Assembly: GCA_022478985.1 (NCBI GenBank) | Contig: JAKSZP010017374.1 | Coordinates: 46,176-110,175 of the forward strand | Direction: 5' to 3' | Source: Massospora cicadina | Lineage: Eukaryota > Entomophthoromycota > Entomophthoromycetes > Entomophthorales > Entomophthoraceae | DNA: 64,000 nucleotides | Shown here: piece after piece, positions 46,450-58,889 of the stretch | Layout of the letters: each line of letters starts with the position of its first letter | How positions within the stretch are numbered: position 1 is the first letter of the stretch | Made by a program: the position numbers and the translations under genes | Notes under the pieces: generated by a model | Seen by the model: the letters and a program-made list of their open reading frames with translations, nothing else | Told to the model about the DNA's origin: nothing | Databases searched by the model: none

Positions 46450-47143
46450 GAATTTCTGAAACTGTAATTCAAGAAGAATCTTTGGAATCTTGCAGAGGGA
46501 AGATTCTAGAATACATATCAAAATTTTCTAATGTTTGGAGAAGAGGAGGCTAGGAAACTATCAGCTCATGGACCTTTTGACCATGCGATTGATTTACTAG
46601 AAGGAAAGCATCCCATCCCTGGACCAATCTACAGTTACAATCAGCAGGAAAAGGTTTCCCTGCGTGAATACCTGGATACTATGCTTGAAATAAGGTTTAC
46701 ATTAGTGTCCCACTCTCCATGTTCATCACCCTTGTTGTTTGTTGGTAAGAATGATGGGGGACTACAGCCATGCATAAACTACCAAAAGCTTAATGAGATA
46801 ACAATTAAGAACTGGTATCCCTTGCCTGATGCTGATCACCTGAGAGACCAGTTGTCTGGGGCCACAATCTTCTTTGAAGTTGACTTGAAGGATTCATTCA
46901 ACCAGATACGGATAAAAGAAGGTAATGTGTGGAAAACAGTGTTTAAGACGCGATTTGTTCTCTTTGAAATGTGGTGATGCCATTTGGATTGTGCAATGGA
47001 CCTAGCACATTCCAAAATATGATTAGTACGGTTCTGGGTGGCTACATGGACCAATTCTTTGTGGCTTACCTTGATGAAATTTCAAGTTACAGCAAGACAC
47101 CAAAAGAACACTAAATGCACTTGAACTTAGTCTTTGAGCACCT
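46450..47143 (+). pseudogene. Reverse transcriptase of gypsy F, N-terminal two thirds
   Basis: The 148-codon open block 46531-46977 contains SSPLLFVGKNDGGLQPCINY, LNEITIKNWYPLPDADHL and FFEVDLKDSFNQIRIKEG, then VMPFGLCNGPSTFQNMI in a shifted frame. The catalytic box follows as FVAYLDEISSY, where the second Asp is Glu. Element D is inserted right after FEHL. Confidence 0.8.
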
Positions 47144-47898
47144 TGTGCCAGACAATTGCCATCTTGGATTTAGAAAAAGTATTTTTTGAGTAAAAATAAT
47201 CCAAATCTAACAAATATGATCAGCCAATTATATGTCCAATCTCATAATAATATGTTATTTTCAACGAAAATAATGACAATATTAGCCAAAAGGCTCTGAA
47301 AAATCTCAGTGGAACCCCACAATTTGGGGCAACACTTTACCAAATTCCAAATGAGCTATTAACTTAAATCTATCAGTAGATTGCTCTGACCAAGCGGCAT
47401 ATTCCAGGGCGTCCATTGAATGGTTCTCCCTCAGCTACGTCTAGATACATTTCTACACTTAAGCGGGGATTAGACCTTTTATAGGCGTGGCGGAGGTCCC
47501 CCAAGGTGCAATTATTTTATCAAACAGTGATTGGTTGAAATATATCAATTCTTTACCACATGGGTACATCTTGCCTAAAAATACATTCCCATCAGTTGTT
47601 TCGCCAAAGTAACCCGAATTTCTTGAGTTCTGATAGGATTTATTACCATATTTCCTATTTCAGATGTTACCAAGATATTCATAATGATTACCATTGTACT
47701 GCCCTAAACCCTCGATATAATTTACCTACTGAATGGTCTGATCTCAAGAGGGTTCATTTTTTACCCCACGTTGACACTAATAAACCTTACAGAAATCAAC
47801 TTTTTGGTTTTTTCATGTTTTTGTATCCTTATTATCTAATACTCTTTTGTGGATCCCACACCCATCAGCACCAGCGAGCAAAAACAGCTGGATTTCCA
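47144..47898 (+). repeat. 5' LTR of gypsy D
   Basis: Starts TGTGCCAGACAATTG and ends GGATTTCCA. It aligns throughout with 53836-54593, with shared blocks such as CAAACAGTGATTGGTTGAAA and ACCACATGGGTACATCTTGC. Confidence 0.87.
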
Positions 47899-47903
47899 AA
47901 AAG

Positions 47904-47913
47904 TGGTGCTCAC
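47904..47913 (+). promoter_or_regulatory. Primer-binding site of gypsy D
   Basis: TGGTGCTCAC lies 5 nt after the 5' LTR. It is complementary to a tRNA 3' end (GTGAGCACCA). The same motif follows the LTR of element E at 58840-58849. Confidence 0.7.
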
Positions 47914-47959
47914 TACAGGGGCCATTTGTACACCACAAAAAATCGTCTAAATAAAGACT

Positions 47960-48971
47960 TTGAATGTGAATAACCCTCCAACTTTCCCTCTTCAAAATGA
48001 ATCACGTTTAGTTGCCCTAAAGAAGCAACTAGAAAGCGCTTTATACTATCTCAAAGAGCTTGAGCAGCATCTATTAAAACCCCTTTTAAAGATAAGTTCA
48101 CCCCCAGTGAAGGGAGCATTGTTCATTTGTGTATTTTTATGAATCTTCCATGCAAGGCGCAACTGATAAGCAAAAATTAAACACAATATTCCTTGATTAA
48201 GTCAATTGGCACAAGAGATGATAGTCTCCTATATGGATACTCTGCACACCTGGGCAGAGGTTAAGGAGGCTCTTTTTGCTGAATCCGGTTCAAAGCAGAG
48301 TCTAAACAGGGAAAACGGTCCTTTATGCGCCTTAGCATGTATGAGGGTGAACCAACCGTTGCCTTTGCTGAGTGATTTTACCTTACTGCACAAAGGTTGT
48401 CAACGTCTAACATTCTAACCCATGATGATGCTATTGCAACCATGTTAACTTAGGTAGCCTCTCACCCTCTCTAGCCAGGCATATTATCTCAGTGAAACGC
48501 CTCTTCAAAAACATTCGTGACATAAAAAGAGGTACTCTTAGACGTTGCTAATTTCCATTTATATGCAATAACAAGTTAAGCTGAGGGGAAACCTTCCATT
48601 CTAAACACTGAGGAGTTTTCGCCTGTAGAACCGTTGGTTGTGAGCCCACCTTGCCTATCCTCCCTATGAAACTTATCCCTCAGTGCGACTTAAAACAGAT
48701 ATCACTCCCTTCTGTAGGTCTAAGACCTATAATGAAGTTATATACCATGCTCCCACACATTCTCACCAAAGCCGCTGTGCCTTCCCCTCCAGCCAAGCTG
48801 GTAGTTGCGCTCCCTAAGGCTACCCAACCTCATGTGGCTTTATCCTCTATCTCAATTTCAACCTTGTCAGTTGTTTGGAATACCCTTGGGATGAATCTGG
48901 GGGAGGTGACAATGATGTTGGTTACTACATATTGGGAGCACTCGCAGAAGTGGAGGTCCCTGATTGATTAA
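47960..48971 (+). pseudogene. Gag region of gypsy D
   Basis: Short open blocks (47960-48142, 48206-48418, 48651-48971) in changing frames. The stretch YMDTLHTWAEVKEALFAESG resembles a capsid motif of fungal gypsy gags. No zinc knuckle could be made out. Confidence 0.5.
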
Positions 48972-49253
48972 ATGCTGGAGGAGTAGATGAGACCACCACA
49001 CCTGAGGAAACGTACCTCAGACAAATTCTAGGGTTTCCAAAAATTATTAAAACCACCAGCGATGGTGATCAGTTCTTACTGGCTTAATTTAACCTCTTCA
49101 GCGAGTCCATACCATTAAAGACATCATGGATAAATACCCTAAGACTACTCATTAACTAACCTTCACTAACAGGCTCAAGGAGGGCTTAGCTCTTTCTCTT
49201 AACTTTGGAGGAAAACTCACTAAGGATGAAGTGGTCATAAAAAAGTCTGGGTA

Positions 49254-49505
49254 ATGATCATCTTGGACACTGGACCCCCAAATAACGTAATCTCCACTAA
49301 GCTCATAAAAAAGATAAAGCTGGCTCCTGACTTAGAGTACAATCAAGAGTTTGGAACTGCAGGCCCAAATAACTCTCAAATCATCAGGGAGTACCCTTCC
49401 CTTCCCATTATAATTGGAAAGCTTATCTTATCCACCCCTGCTGTAGCTTTGGACAACAACACCTATGATATGCTCATAGATACTCAAGTTTATAATCAAG
49501 TATGA
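49254..49505 (+). pseudogene. Protease of gypsy D
   Basis: Open 83-codon block with MIILDTGPPNNVISTKL (retropepsin D-T-G, with Ala replaced by Pro), LPIIIGKL and YDMLIDTQVYN (normally LLIGTQFLN). It sits between gag and RT as expected. Confidence 0.75.
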
Positions 49506-49994
49506 GGGAACTATCAACATGAAGCAAGGTTCTCCCCATTACTCAACTATGAAGTACCTTTAGTTTTATCCAATAAAGAGCCCAGTAAGACTGATTCTCT
49601 TGCCTATTGGAATATCCCTTTTCCGCTATGACTTTGCATTATTTTACCTCTGGGAGCAACACAAAGAAATTGCCTGATTCAGTGGATGATAGGGACGGTA
49701 TCCCTTTATATGCTGCAGATGAGGTCTTGATTAAGTCTAAGAATAACAAGTGATTGACACAAAGATTACACTCCAAATCCCACACCACTGTTTGTTACAC
49801 CTTGTAAGTATTGAGGGCGTTAGTCCCTTGGAGATCAGGTATTGCCTAGCGTTCTCGACCCAGCCTATCATAGACCTATTACTCTTCTGTTGGGGAACCT
49901 CATTGCAAAGGACATAGTTGTAAGAAAATACCAGGAGATTGGCAGAGGATTGTTAGTCCCTGTGGAGGAAATTTACTAAATCACTCCTTTGGCT

Positions 49995-50990
49995 TTACGT
50001 TGGATATGAGCCTGCCAACGGATAACCTGGTATGTACCTTACCCAATGTCCATATCTCAGATAAGCTGACTACCGCTGAACTTGATAAAGTTGACACCCT
50101 ATCGGAAGAATTTAGTGAAATATTCTCTAAATCAGATAATGACTATGGCCACATGAAGGGCTGGTGCCACTCCATTGATGTGGGTGATGCCCATCCCATT
50201 CGGTCAAAACCTTACCACAAATCAAAAATGGAAGAACAGCAGGTGAGGATGGAACTCAAGCAGTTTCTAAACGCAGGGTTACTCGTTCTTTCACAAAGCC
50301 TTATGGTTTTCTCCCAATTTGCTAATAAAAAGGAGAACGGAGGTCAATGGATAGTCATGGACTACTGCAAATAAAATAACCTCACAAAAAAAGATAGCTA
50401 TCCTATCCTCTACACCAATGACGTCCTGGCTCAAATCTCTGGCTTTAATTTCATATCTTCCATGGACTTAGCTAGTGGCTATTAGCAAATGGACCTTTCC
50501 TCAAGGACCAGGAGAAATGTGCTCTCATTTGCAGTGAGATTCTCTTTCAACCCACTCGATTACCTCAAGGTTGTGCAACGCACCTGCAACTTTCCAGCGT
50601 GCTATGGACCATATTATGCAAGAAAGAGTTAAGTTGCGTCATTATCTATCTCGATGACATCAAAGTATTCTCTAAAACCTTTAACGAACATCTTGATCAC
50701 CTGAAGGAGGTGTTTCAACAGCTAAATGAGTCAAATATTAAGTTAAAACAATCGAAGTGTACCTTTTTCTAAAAGAAACTGGATTTACTGGATTACTCCA
50801 TTTCACAAGAGGGAATTTAACCCATCTAAGATAAGCTCAAAGCGATCTCAAAAATGCCTCTCCCTAAAAATTTATGGGGTATTCAGGTATTTCTAGGGAT
50901 GATGGGGTATTACCATCAGTTAATACCTAAGTTTGACCAGCTCAGTGAGCCTCTTTTCCGCCTATTGACCAAGAAAACTCCTTTTCAGTG
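49995..50990 (+). pseudogene. Reverse transcriptase of gypsy D
   Basis: The 124-codon block 50000-50374 covers the pre-RT and finger region (HPIRSKPYHKSKMEEQQV; FANKKENGGQWIVMDYCK). It continues through stops with SYPILYTNDVLAQISG and FISSMDLASGY (motif A, Asp intact). The catalytic box near 50640 reads IIYLDDIKVFS in one frame, so the active-site Asp pair survives though the frame does not. Confidence 0.75.
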
Positions 50991-50999
50991 AGGTGTTGA

Positions 51000-51480
51000 A
51001 CAGAAGGCCGCTTTTGAGACGTTGAAGCAACTACTAAAACAACACCTTATCCTATGGCATCCCAATTTTAATAAACCGTTCATTTCGTTTATTGACGCTT
51101 CAGACTATGACGTTAAGGCCATCTTAGCTCAATTAGATGAAAATGGTGTTGATCATCTAGAATTCTATTTTAGTAAGATTTGGTTAAAATCAGAAAGCAA
51201 TCAAGTGTAACGGAGAAGAAGTGCCTTGCAATTCTGTTAGATAAGAAGCACTACCTTCCTTTCCTATATGGGACCACGTTCACTGTGGTTACAGACCACA
51301 CTTCCCTAAAATGGTTACAGAACATGAAGGATCCTACTAGTCGGTTACCTCACTGGGCTCTAAAGCTCCAGCATTATGACATGAAATGAACACCGTTCTG
51401 GGATCCATCACTTGAAGGTTGATGGGTTAACTCAGCTGCCAGTCCTTCATTTGGATAATAGCGTGGCAGAGAGGTTATAT
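51000..51480 (+). pseudogene. RNase H of gypsy D
   Basis: Blocks 51022-51210 and 51180-51389: FISFIDASDYDVKAILAQL (first Asp), SVTEKKCLAILLDKKHYLPF (catalytic Glu), FTVVTDHTSLKWLQNMKD (second Asp), SRLPHWALKLQHYD. All key acidic residues are visible. One frameshift separates the blocks. Confidence 0.8.
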
Positions 51481-51499
51481 GATCTCTATTGCCCCCAAT

Positions 51500-53830
51500 A
51501 ATTGGGAGGATGAGGATGAGCCCATACAGAAAATGTTAGCTGGACACTCCTGCAACACCAAAGTGGAGAGTGGAAAATTGTACAAGCAGGTGAGGGCAAA
51601 GTGAGTACTTTACCTTCAACCCTCAGAACGTGTACCTGCAATTCTGGAAGCTCACTCCAACCTAAGTCTTAGAGGAGCAAAGAAAACATATGAGTGGGTT
51701 AAGGATTGGTATTATTGGGAAGGAATTATGAAAACTATTGTTGAAGTCTTGGATGCTTACCCCACGTGTACAAAACAATATGGTTTCAAGATTAGATATC
51801 AATATAAACCAATTACCCCTCAACAACCGTTCCATACCATCAAACTGGATGTAGTAGGTCCCCTCCCTCAGACTACTGGTGGAAATAGATTTATCCTCAT
51901 AGCCATTGACCACTTTACTAAGTGGGTTGAAGCTGTATATCTCTCTGCCTAAACGAACAAGGCCACAGCTATCTTATCAAATTCAAAACATTTTCTCTCG
52001 TCATGGCCGTCCCCAAGTACTACTCTGTGATATGATAAGAGCTTCGCCTCCAGTGTAGTCAAAACCCTGGCTACCTCCATGAGAGCCCAACAACTTTTCT
52101 CAGCTCCATACAATCCATCTACCAATGGGACAGTGGAAAGAGCCAATGGAACCTTGGTTTCCATTCTAGGAAATTGGCCACCTATGATCCTCTTCACTGG
52201 GATCAATACCTACCAAGTGTTCTTATGGCTTACCTGATTAGCTATTACTGGATCTTAAGAATGTTTCCATTCCATGTTTTTTATGGGCGGTGTTGGGATT
52301 TTTGCCCATATTCCCAGCCTGCTAGATTACCTGGTATCGCTAAGGGAAAATTCCCTAAGCCAAAGTGAATCAGAAATTGGTTGGCCCAAGTTTCTGGAGG
52401 AACTACGTTTGGGGGATTTTGGGATATTTACCTAGTCATATCCATCAGGGATCAATCTGGATGAATACCTAAGATCTCATCGGCGGAGTGGCCAACAAAA
52501 TAGGGGAATCTGATAGTGATTGTCTATCAGGTGTACCAATTGGGATCAGTCAGGTTTCATCACTGACTAAATGGGAATGAATAGTGAGTTGCAAGGCGAG
52601 TGATGCTGCCTGCAACTAGTGAATCGATTGGTTGGTGAAGTGACCTGCCATAATGGGTAATAAGTCCCATTACCTAAGCAGGTTGCTAGCCAATTATTGT
52701 TGGCTCACTTATATTGAGAGGAAAATGTTAGGGACACATTTTCTGACTCTTTCCGTTTGAGGTCTTGAGGATGTCCAATGATGAAATCTTAGCCAGGATG
52801 GGGAAGACCATCGCTGCCAAGACGAGGAAGGGTGATTCAATGGAAACAGCTGCCGTTTCATTGAAGAGGTGTCAACTGAGGGTTAGACAGCTAAATCCCC
52901 TACTATATAATTCCCTAGGATTTACTATAATAAAAAAACCCAAGAAAACTCTAGTTTGAAGATAACAAGTACTTTTACAGTAATATTATTGATTTGGTGT
53001 ATAGTTAGACTATCAGATTCTATTGTGTCTTTCCATCTCAAGGATATAATTGCAGAAGGCAATAATTGGAAGACTCTCAACAAGAAGAGTAAAGATCTGA
53101 GTGGGGATCTAGAGACAAAGGAACCACAATCAGGGATATCTGCCAACTGTGTGTTGGGCCAAGAGAGACTGTCACCGGGGTATCTTAACAAAGATTGGTT
53201 GGACAAGAATATAGGGAACAAATCCCTACGAGTATGACTTACAGAGTATTTAATCAGATGTACTGGCTAAAGCGTTGGGCCTAATAATAGTTCAGTCTCA
53301 ATTACAGATAATATTCTCCATGATATTATTGATCAATACATTATATACAACGTGACGAAGTGCACAAGGAAATTGAACCTGTGCAGTAAAATGACTACTG
53401 GGTTGATGGCCAATAAATAATCCTTAAGTAAATTTTTACAGGCGGGAACCAGGAATGCCTTCCCTCTTAGCTAGAGATGTCTTCTCCATTGGTGAGGAGC
53501 CTGAAAAAGTCATTAGAAGATTGGCTCACCATATTATTCAGCTTCAATATGAGGCTATGAAAAACCTAGTTAAAATGGTCATTAAAGAAGGACAAGCTAC
53601 TAATAAGCTTCAGGCTCCCCTGACTTCATTTAAAGTGTCTGATATAGTCTTATAAACCATAATTGAATCACTTCTAGAAGCAGCAAGCTTGGATTAACTT
53701 GGGAGGGACCGTTAACCATCATTCAAAAGAGAGGAAACATGTACTATATCAAATCCTTAGATACAAAGATTACCATTAATCGGGTCCATGGCCATTTCCT
53801 ACAACCCTATTCTCCCCCCAACATTCTTGA
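51500..53830 (+). pseudogene. Integrase of gypsy D, split by a solo LTR
   Basis: LRGAKKTYEWVKDWYYWEGI and CTKQYGF are the zinc-binding N-terminus. IKLDVVGPLPQ and FILIAIDHFTKWVEAVYLSA cover the first catalytic Asp, and APYNPSTNGTVERANGTLVS the catalytic Glu. The frame reaches FHVFYGR at 52290 and resumes at 53446 (MPSLLARDVFSIGEEPEKVI) exactly in phase if the solo LTR and one TSD copy are ignored. A C-terminal block (FKVSDIVL) follows. Stops occur after 51952 and elsewhere. Confidence 0.82.
52291..53440 (+). repeat. Solo LTR of family E
   Basis: 1150 bp starting TGTTGGGATT and ending TTTTTACA, with a perfect TSD GGCGG at 52286-52290 and 53441-53445. It closely matches the 5' LTR of element E at 57690-58837. 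Confidence 0.92.
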
Positions 53831-53835
53831 GGGGG
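53829..53835 (+). promoter_or_regulatory. Polypurine tract of gypsy D
   Basis: GAGGGGG directly precedes the 3' LTR at 53836. This is the plus-strand priming site. Confidence 0.6.
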
Positions 53836-54593
53836 TGATGTCAGACAATTGTCATCTTGACTTCTGCAAAAGGATGTTTTGGGTAAGGTTAATCTTGATT
53901 TAACAAATATGCTCAGCCAATTACATGTCTGATCTCATAATAATATTGTTTCAAACGAAAATAAATGATAATGTCAGCCAAAAGACCCTGGTCAATTCCC
54001 AGTGGAACCCCACGAATTGAGGCAATACTTTTCCAAATACCAAACGGACTATTAACTCGAAATTTGGCAGTTGGATTGCTCCAACCACGCGGCATATTCT
54101 GGGGCGTCCATCACATGGTTCTCCCCCAGCCAGGTCTAGTTCCATTTCAACACTCTAGTGGGGACCATCCCCTTTTATAGGCTTGGCAGAAGTCCCCCAA
54201 GGTGTAATTATTTTATCAAACAGTGATTGGTTGAAATATATCAATTCATTACCACATGGGTACATCTTGCCTTAAAATACATTCCCGTCAGTTTTTCACC
54301 AAAATAAACCAAATTTAATGAGTTCTGATAGGATAAATTACCATATTTACTGTTTCAGATGTTACCAAGCTTATCTAAACGATTACCATTGTATTTCCCT
54401 CAACCCTCGATATAATCTAAATACTGAATAGTCTGATATTGAGAGGTTCATTTTTTACCTCACCTCAACATTAATAAACCTTATAAAAATCAAATTTTTG
54501 GCTATTTAGTGTTTTTATATCCTTATTATCTTAAACTAATTTGTGGATCCAGCACCCATCAGCACCTGCAAGTGAAAAACAGCTGGATTCCCA
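53836..54593 (+). repeat. 3' LTR of gypsy D
   Basis: Starts TGATGTCAGACAATTG and ends GGATTCCCA. Partner of 47144-47898. Confidence 0.87.
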
Positions 54594-54599
54594 CTTCTT

Positions 54600-55406
54600 G
54601 AAAGATACAAATAGCATGTGAGGCTATCAAAGTGTGAGTTTGAGCAGGAGAAAATCGAGTTCCTAGGCTATGTTGTAGGCAATAATGGGTTTACCATGGC
54701 ACTTAGCAAAGTGGAGGCAATCACATTATAGTCAACGCCTACCTACCAAAAAGAGGTCCACAGTTTCTTGAGATTAGCAAACTTTTAACATCATTTTATC
54801 AAGGACTTTTCCAACATTGCATTACCACTTACTCGTCTCACTTCAAATTCTGTTCCTTCAATCGGAATTTAGAGGCAGAAATTTCTTTTCCTCACTCAAT
54901 TAGCCTTTGTTTCTGCCCTTGTGTTGGCTATGCCTGACTATGAAAAGCCTTTATTAGTCAAAACTGATGCTTCTGGTTTTGCACTTGGAGGGGTTCTTCT
55001 GCAGGAGGGGGATGATAGTAGGCTGCATCCCATAGCCTACTATTTTAAGAAATTCATCCCAGCAGAATGTAACTACCCTATATATGACAAAGAGATGTTG
55101 GCTATCATACAGGCATTGAAATACCAGCGTTTTTATCTGTGTGGAGTTAATAACTCTGTGAGGATTATGACAAATAATAAAAATCTCAAACAATTCTTTA
55201 CTCCAAGACTGCTAAACCAGCGACAAGCCATATGGGCCCTAACTCTGGCGGATTATTTGGATATTAGTTACAAACATGGGAAGGTTAATGTGGTTCCTAT
55301 TTCCCAAAGCCGTCATTCTGTCCTAATACCTGCCAATGCAGAGATTTCTAAGTATAATACGCAGGTGCTACTGAATACCAAGGACTCCAATGAGCTACTT
55401 TCTTAG
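54600..55406 (+). pseudogene. RT end and RNase H of gypsy F
   Basis: After element D the RT resumes with LSKCEFEQEKIEFLGYVVGN. The 161-codon open block 54921-55406 is a well-kept RNase H: KPLLVKTDASGFALGGVLLQ (first Asp), NYPIYDKEMLAIIQALK (Glu), IMTNNKNLKQFFTPRLLNQR (where TDHKNL is usual; Asp is Asn) and RQAIWALTLADY. The loss of the second catalytic Asp suggests an inactive enzyme. Confidence 0.82.
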
Positions 55407-55499
55407 ATTGTACAAGTTGGCTGAGGAAAGGAGATTTTGCAAGTCCAGAATTATGACGCATTTTGTTAAGAAATAAAGAATGACTTTAGCAGGAACCTG

Positions 55500-56103
55500 G
55501 ACAGTTCATGATACAAGAAGGGATACTCACTAAAAGGTCAAATAGTATATTAGAAATGTCATATTCTTGTTCCAGAAGGTCCAAAGCGTTTAGAAATTTA
55601 CAAGATCATCACGATGTAGCTATGGCTGGACAAACAGAAAGAAATAAAATGAGACATATTATTAAATGAGCCTTACTGTGGCCTGGTCTAATTAGAGATA
55701 TAGTGAATTATTTGGCTAGTTTTGAAACATGCATATGGACTAAGGCTCGCAGGAATCATACTGAGGGTCAGTTGGACCCACTAGATGTTGCAAAAGCCTT
55801 GGGAATCAGTATCTATGGATTTCATTGTGGATTTACCCCTCTCCTAGGGTTTCAATGAAATTCTTCTACTTGTAGATTGGTTTACTAAAATGGCTTATCT
55901 TATCCCTACAACTACAAAAACTCTGCAAAGAGACATCCCAGTTATTTATGAAGCATGTTTTTCCTTCATCACGGTACACCCAGTTATTTTTTGGGCGAAA
56001 TCGTCAAGATCCATTGGAAGGGTTTGTACAGGGTTAGTTCCCAGTGAGCAATGGATGGATGATATGGGGTCGCTGGTCCTTGAAACAACTCAAAGACTTT
56101 AAT
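55500..56103 (+). pseudogene. Integrase of gypsy F, N-terminal half
   Basis: Reads in shifting frames as HDVAMAGQTERNKM, ALLWPGLIRDIVNYLASFETC and WTKARRNHTEGQLDPL (zinc-binding part, with the HHCC pattern damaged), then SMDFIVDLPLS and LLLVDWFTKMAYLIPTT (catalytic core start). The 3' remainder and the LTR are missing or unrecognisable. Confidence 0.7.
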
Positions 56104-56589
56104 AAAAAATGAAGCAACTAGCCCTAACCACACTTCTTAATTGATATTATATTAATTAGCAGGTTCTTCCTGCGCCACTATCTTTCTTCCTACTAACAAA
56201 TTCTTGTTTCAATCTCCTCATCTTGCTTATATATCAGCAACTTTGGTTAATACTGACCCCTTTTCTTAGACTATTTGGTTTCTCTGTATTCTCATTGGCT
56301 CCATAAAAGTATACTAATTTTAAATTCACTATTGCTTTAATTCGAAGAAATCTACTAATTATTTGTCATATGCAACATCACCTTATCAATCTATTTGGAG
56401 GCAATACAAGAAGTTTTAATCCAATCTTAGTATCGCCCTATGCCTTATTTCAAGGAGACCTCGCCAATATTATTATACTACTCAGTTTCAGCTAATCTCA
56501 CCTGATCCGCCATAGCTATTAGGAGCTTATCATCCAGTCATATAAGAATCTCAACATTACCCCCTTGACTAGACGTTAAGTCTACTATT
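56104..56589. other. Junction between gypsy F and gypsy G, nothing recognised
   Basis: About 0.5 kb of AT-rich DNA where the plus-strand reading of F stops and the minus-strand reading of G begins. It may contain LTR remnants of either element, but no partner copy is present for comparison. Confidence 0.4.
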
Positions 56590-57689
56590 TTTTATGGTTG
56601 AGGAACTTTGCATATATTATTTAATAAACTGACCACTTGCGGGGTCCTTGATAGTATAGGTGTCAACATCTATTTTGTGAATAACTTTAAACGGACCAAT
56701 CCATTTGCTGGCCAGTTTGTGCTTTCAGCTAAACCTGTGCTGGTCATGGAATAGAACCAGCTCTCCATCTTTGAACTGAGACAGCCCACTACGCCGTTCC
56801 CAATTAGTGGCCTGATTCTTTATTTTTTTTGGCCAGATTGAAGGAGTATGCTTCAGTTTGCAACTTTAGTAATGTGTTCACTAGATATTCAAGTAACGTT
56901 GATGATCCATTAGGCAGTATCTTTGACACAGGCATAGATCAATGCCAGAAGAACTGGGTGTCATCCTTATATTAATTGAAAGGGACTATTCCCCATGGCA
57001 GAATGATAGCTAATACTATAAGTGAAAAATGCAGTGGACAGGAGGAGCTCTAATATGAAGGTCAACCCCCTACTAATTTCAGGAGTATGTTCACTAAAGT
57101 CCCATTAACACGCTCAACCATCCCATTAGACTCTGTGATATGGGGTCATCAAAACCCCACTGATGGCCATCAGCTCGCTTAGCTTTAAAAGGATGTGAGA
57201 AGTTAAGTTAGTTCTATTGTTGGTAAGGATCAACTGAGGGCAGCCATGTATCTGGATAATACATCAATTATGAACTTAGCCATTGTGACTACCCACATCC
57301 CATATTGCCCATGCTTCTATCCACCTGGTCAAGTGGTTGATTGCCACTTGAATGTATTTGGACTGGTTAGCCCCCGTTGGCAGAGGGCCAACAACATCAA
57401 TGGAAACAAGATTTTAAGAAAAATGCGTTTTCACTAACTGGTATAAGGTCTTCTGGCGGAATGGCCTTTCCAATTTGCACTGATAACAGCAGATAATTGT
57501 TCCAAGCACGTCGAAGTTCATGCTTTCCTAATAATACTGAATGTGAAAAAATTCCAACGCTTTGCATGTTCCACCATGCCTGACTGCCTTATGTGCGCTC
57601 ATGATAATGCTAGGCCATGCTGAGAGTCACGTGAAGTTCACTGTATAGTCTCCAATCCATTTGTACAATTCCCCATTTCTCTGGAAGGT
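56590..57689 (-). pseudogene. Integrase of a minus-strand Ty3/gypsy element (G)
   Basis: Read from 57689 downwards: an N-terminal zinc-binding region (AHKAVRHGGTCKALEFF ... CYQCKLERPF), SIDVVGPLPTGANQSKYIQV and INHLTRWIEAW (first Asp), a LTNNRTN-like stretch (normally TDNGTNF) and NGMVERVNGTLVNILLKLV (catalytic Glu). The C-terminal block is FKDGELVLFHDQHRF, KLASKWIGPFKVIHKIDVD. Stops and shifts break it. Its 5' portion (gag to RNase H) would lie to the right, displaced by element E inserted at 57690. Confidence 0.75.
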
Positions 57690-58837
57690 TGTTGGGATTT
57701 TTTCCCATATTCCCAGCCTGCTAGATTACCAGGAATCACTAGGGGAAAATTCCCTAAGGCGTATTGAGTCAGAAATTGGTTGGCCCAAGTTTTGAAGGAA
57801 CTACGTTCAGGGGATTTATAAAATATTCACCTAGTCATATCCATCGGGGATTGATCTAGATTATTAACTAAGATCTCATTGGGTGGAGTGGCTGACAAAA
57901 TAGGGGCATTTGATAGTGATTAACTATCAGGTGTACTGATTGGGATTGGTCAGGTTTTATCACTGACTGATTGAGAATGAATAGAGTTGTGAGGCGAGTG
58001 ATGCCGCCTACAACTAGTGAATTGATCAGTTGGTGAAGTGACCTACCATAACGGGTAATAAGTCCCATTACCTAAGCAGGTTGCTAGCCAATTATTGTTG
58101 GCTCACTTATATTGAGAGGAAAATGTTAGGGACACATTTTCTGACTCTTTCCGTTTGAGGTCTTGAGGATGTCCAATGATGGAATCTTAGCCAGGATGGG
58201 GAAGACCATCGCTGCCAAGATGAGGAAGGGTGATTCAATGGCAACTGCTGACGTTTCATTGAAGAGGTGTCAACTGAGGGTTAGACAGCTGAATCCCCTA
58301 CTATATAATTCCCTAGGATTTACTATAATAAAAAAACCAAAGAAAACTCTAGTTTGAAAAAAACAAGTACTTTTAAAGTAATATTATTGATTTGATGTAT
58401 AGTTAGACTATCAGATTCTATTGTGTCTTTCCATCTCAAGGATATAATTGCAGAAGGCAATAATTGAAAGAGTCTCAACAAGAAGAGTAAAGATCTGAGT
58501 GGGGATCTAGAGACAAAGGAACCACAATCAGGGATATCTGCCAACTGTGTGTTGGGCTAAGAGAGACTGTCACCGGGGTATCTAAACAAAGATCAGGTGG
58601 ACAAGAATATAGGGAACAAATCCCTACGAGTACAACTTACAGAGTATTAATTGGAAGTACTGGCCCAAGCATTGGGCCTAATAATAGTTCAGTCTCAATT
58701 ACAGATAATAGTCTCCATGCTATTATTGATCAATACATTATATACAACGTGACGAAGTGCACAAGGAAATTGAACATGTGCAGTAAAAAAGTTACTGGGT
58801 TGATGGCTGATAATCAACTACTTAAGTAATTTTAACA
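57690..58837 (+). repeat. 5' LTR of element E
   Basis: Starts TGTTGGGATTTTTTCCC and ends TTTTAACA. Nearly collinear with the solo LTR at 52291-53440, including a shared short frame (58163-58357 and 52765-52959) of no recognised function. Confidence 0.9.
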
Positions 58838-58839
58838 AT

Positions 58840-58849
58840 TGGTGCTCAC
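58840..58849 (+). promoter_or_regulatory. Primer-binding site of element E
   Basis: TGGTGCTCAC, 2 nt after the LTR, is identical to the site of element D. It implies the same tRNA primer. Confidence 0.75.
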
Positions 58850-58889
58850 CAAAGGGTGTAGTTGAGTTGTCATAAGCCAATTACAATCC

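Larger units (their letters stand above)
47144..54593 (+). mobile_element. Ty3/gypsy element D, nested in F
   Basis: Complete LTR retrotransposon with 755-bp LTRs at 47144-47898 and 53836-54593, a primer-binding site, a polypurine tract, and gag, protease, RT, RNase H and integrase in order. The 5-bp TSD is unclear (CACCT against CACTT or CTTCT, depending on the exact LTR end). A solo LTR of family E (52291-53440) interrupts the integrase. The many stops make it inactive. Confidence 0.85.
45470..56103 (+). mobile_element. Ty3/gypsy element F, split by element D
   Basis: Coding order gag, protease, RT, RNase H, integrase, typical of Ty3/gypsy. The RT is cut at 47143 by element D and resumes after 54593 with the expected next motif (LSKCEFEQEKIEFLGYVV). 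LTRs were not found, so the outer limits are approximate. All domains carry stops. Confidence 0.78.
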
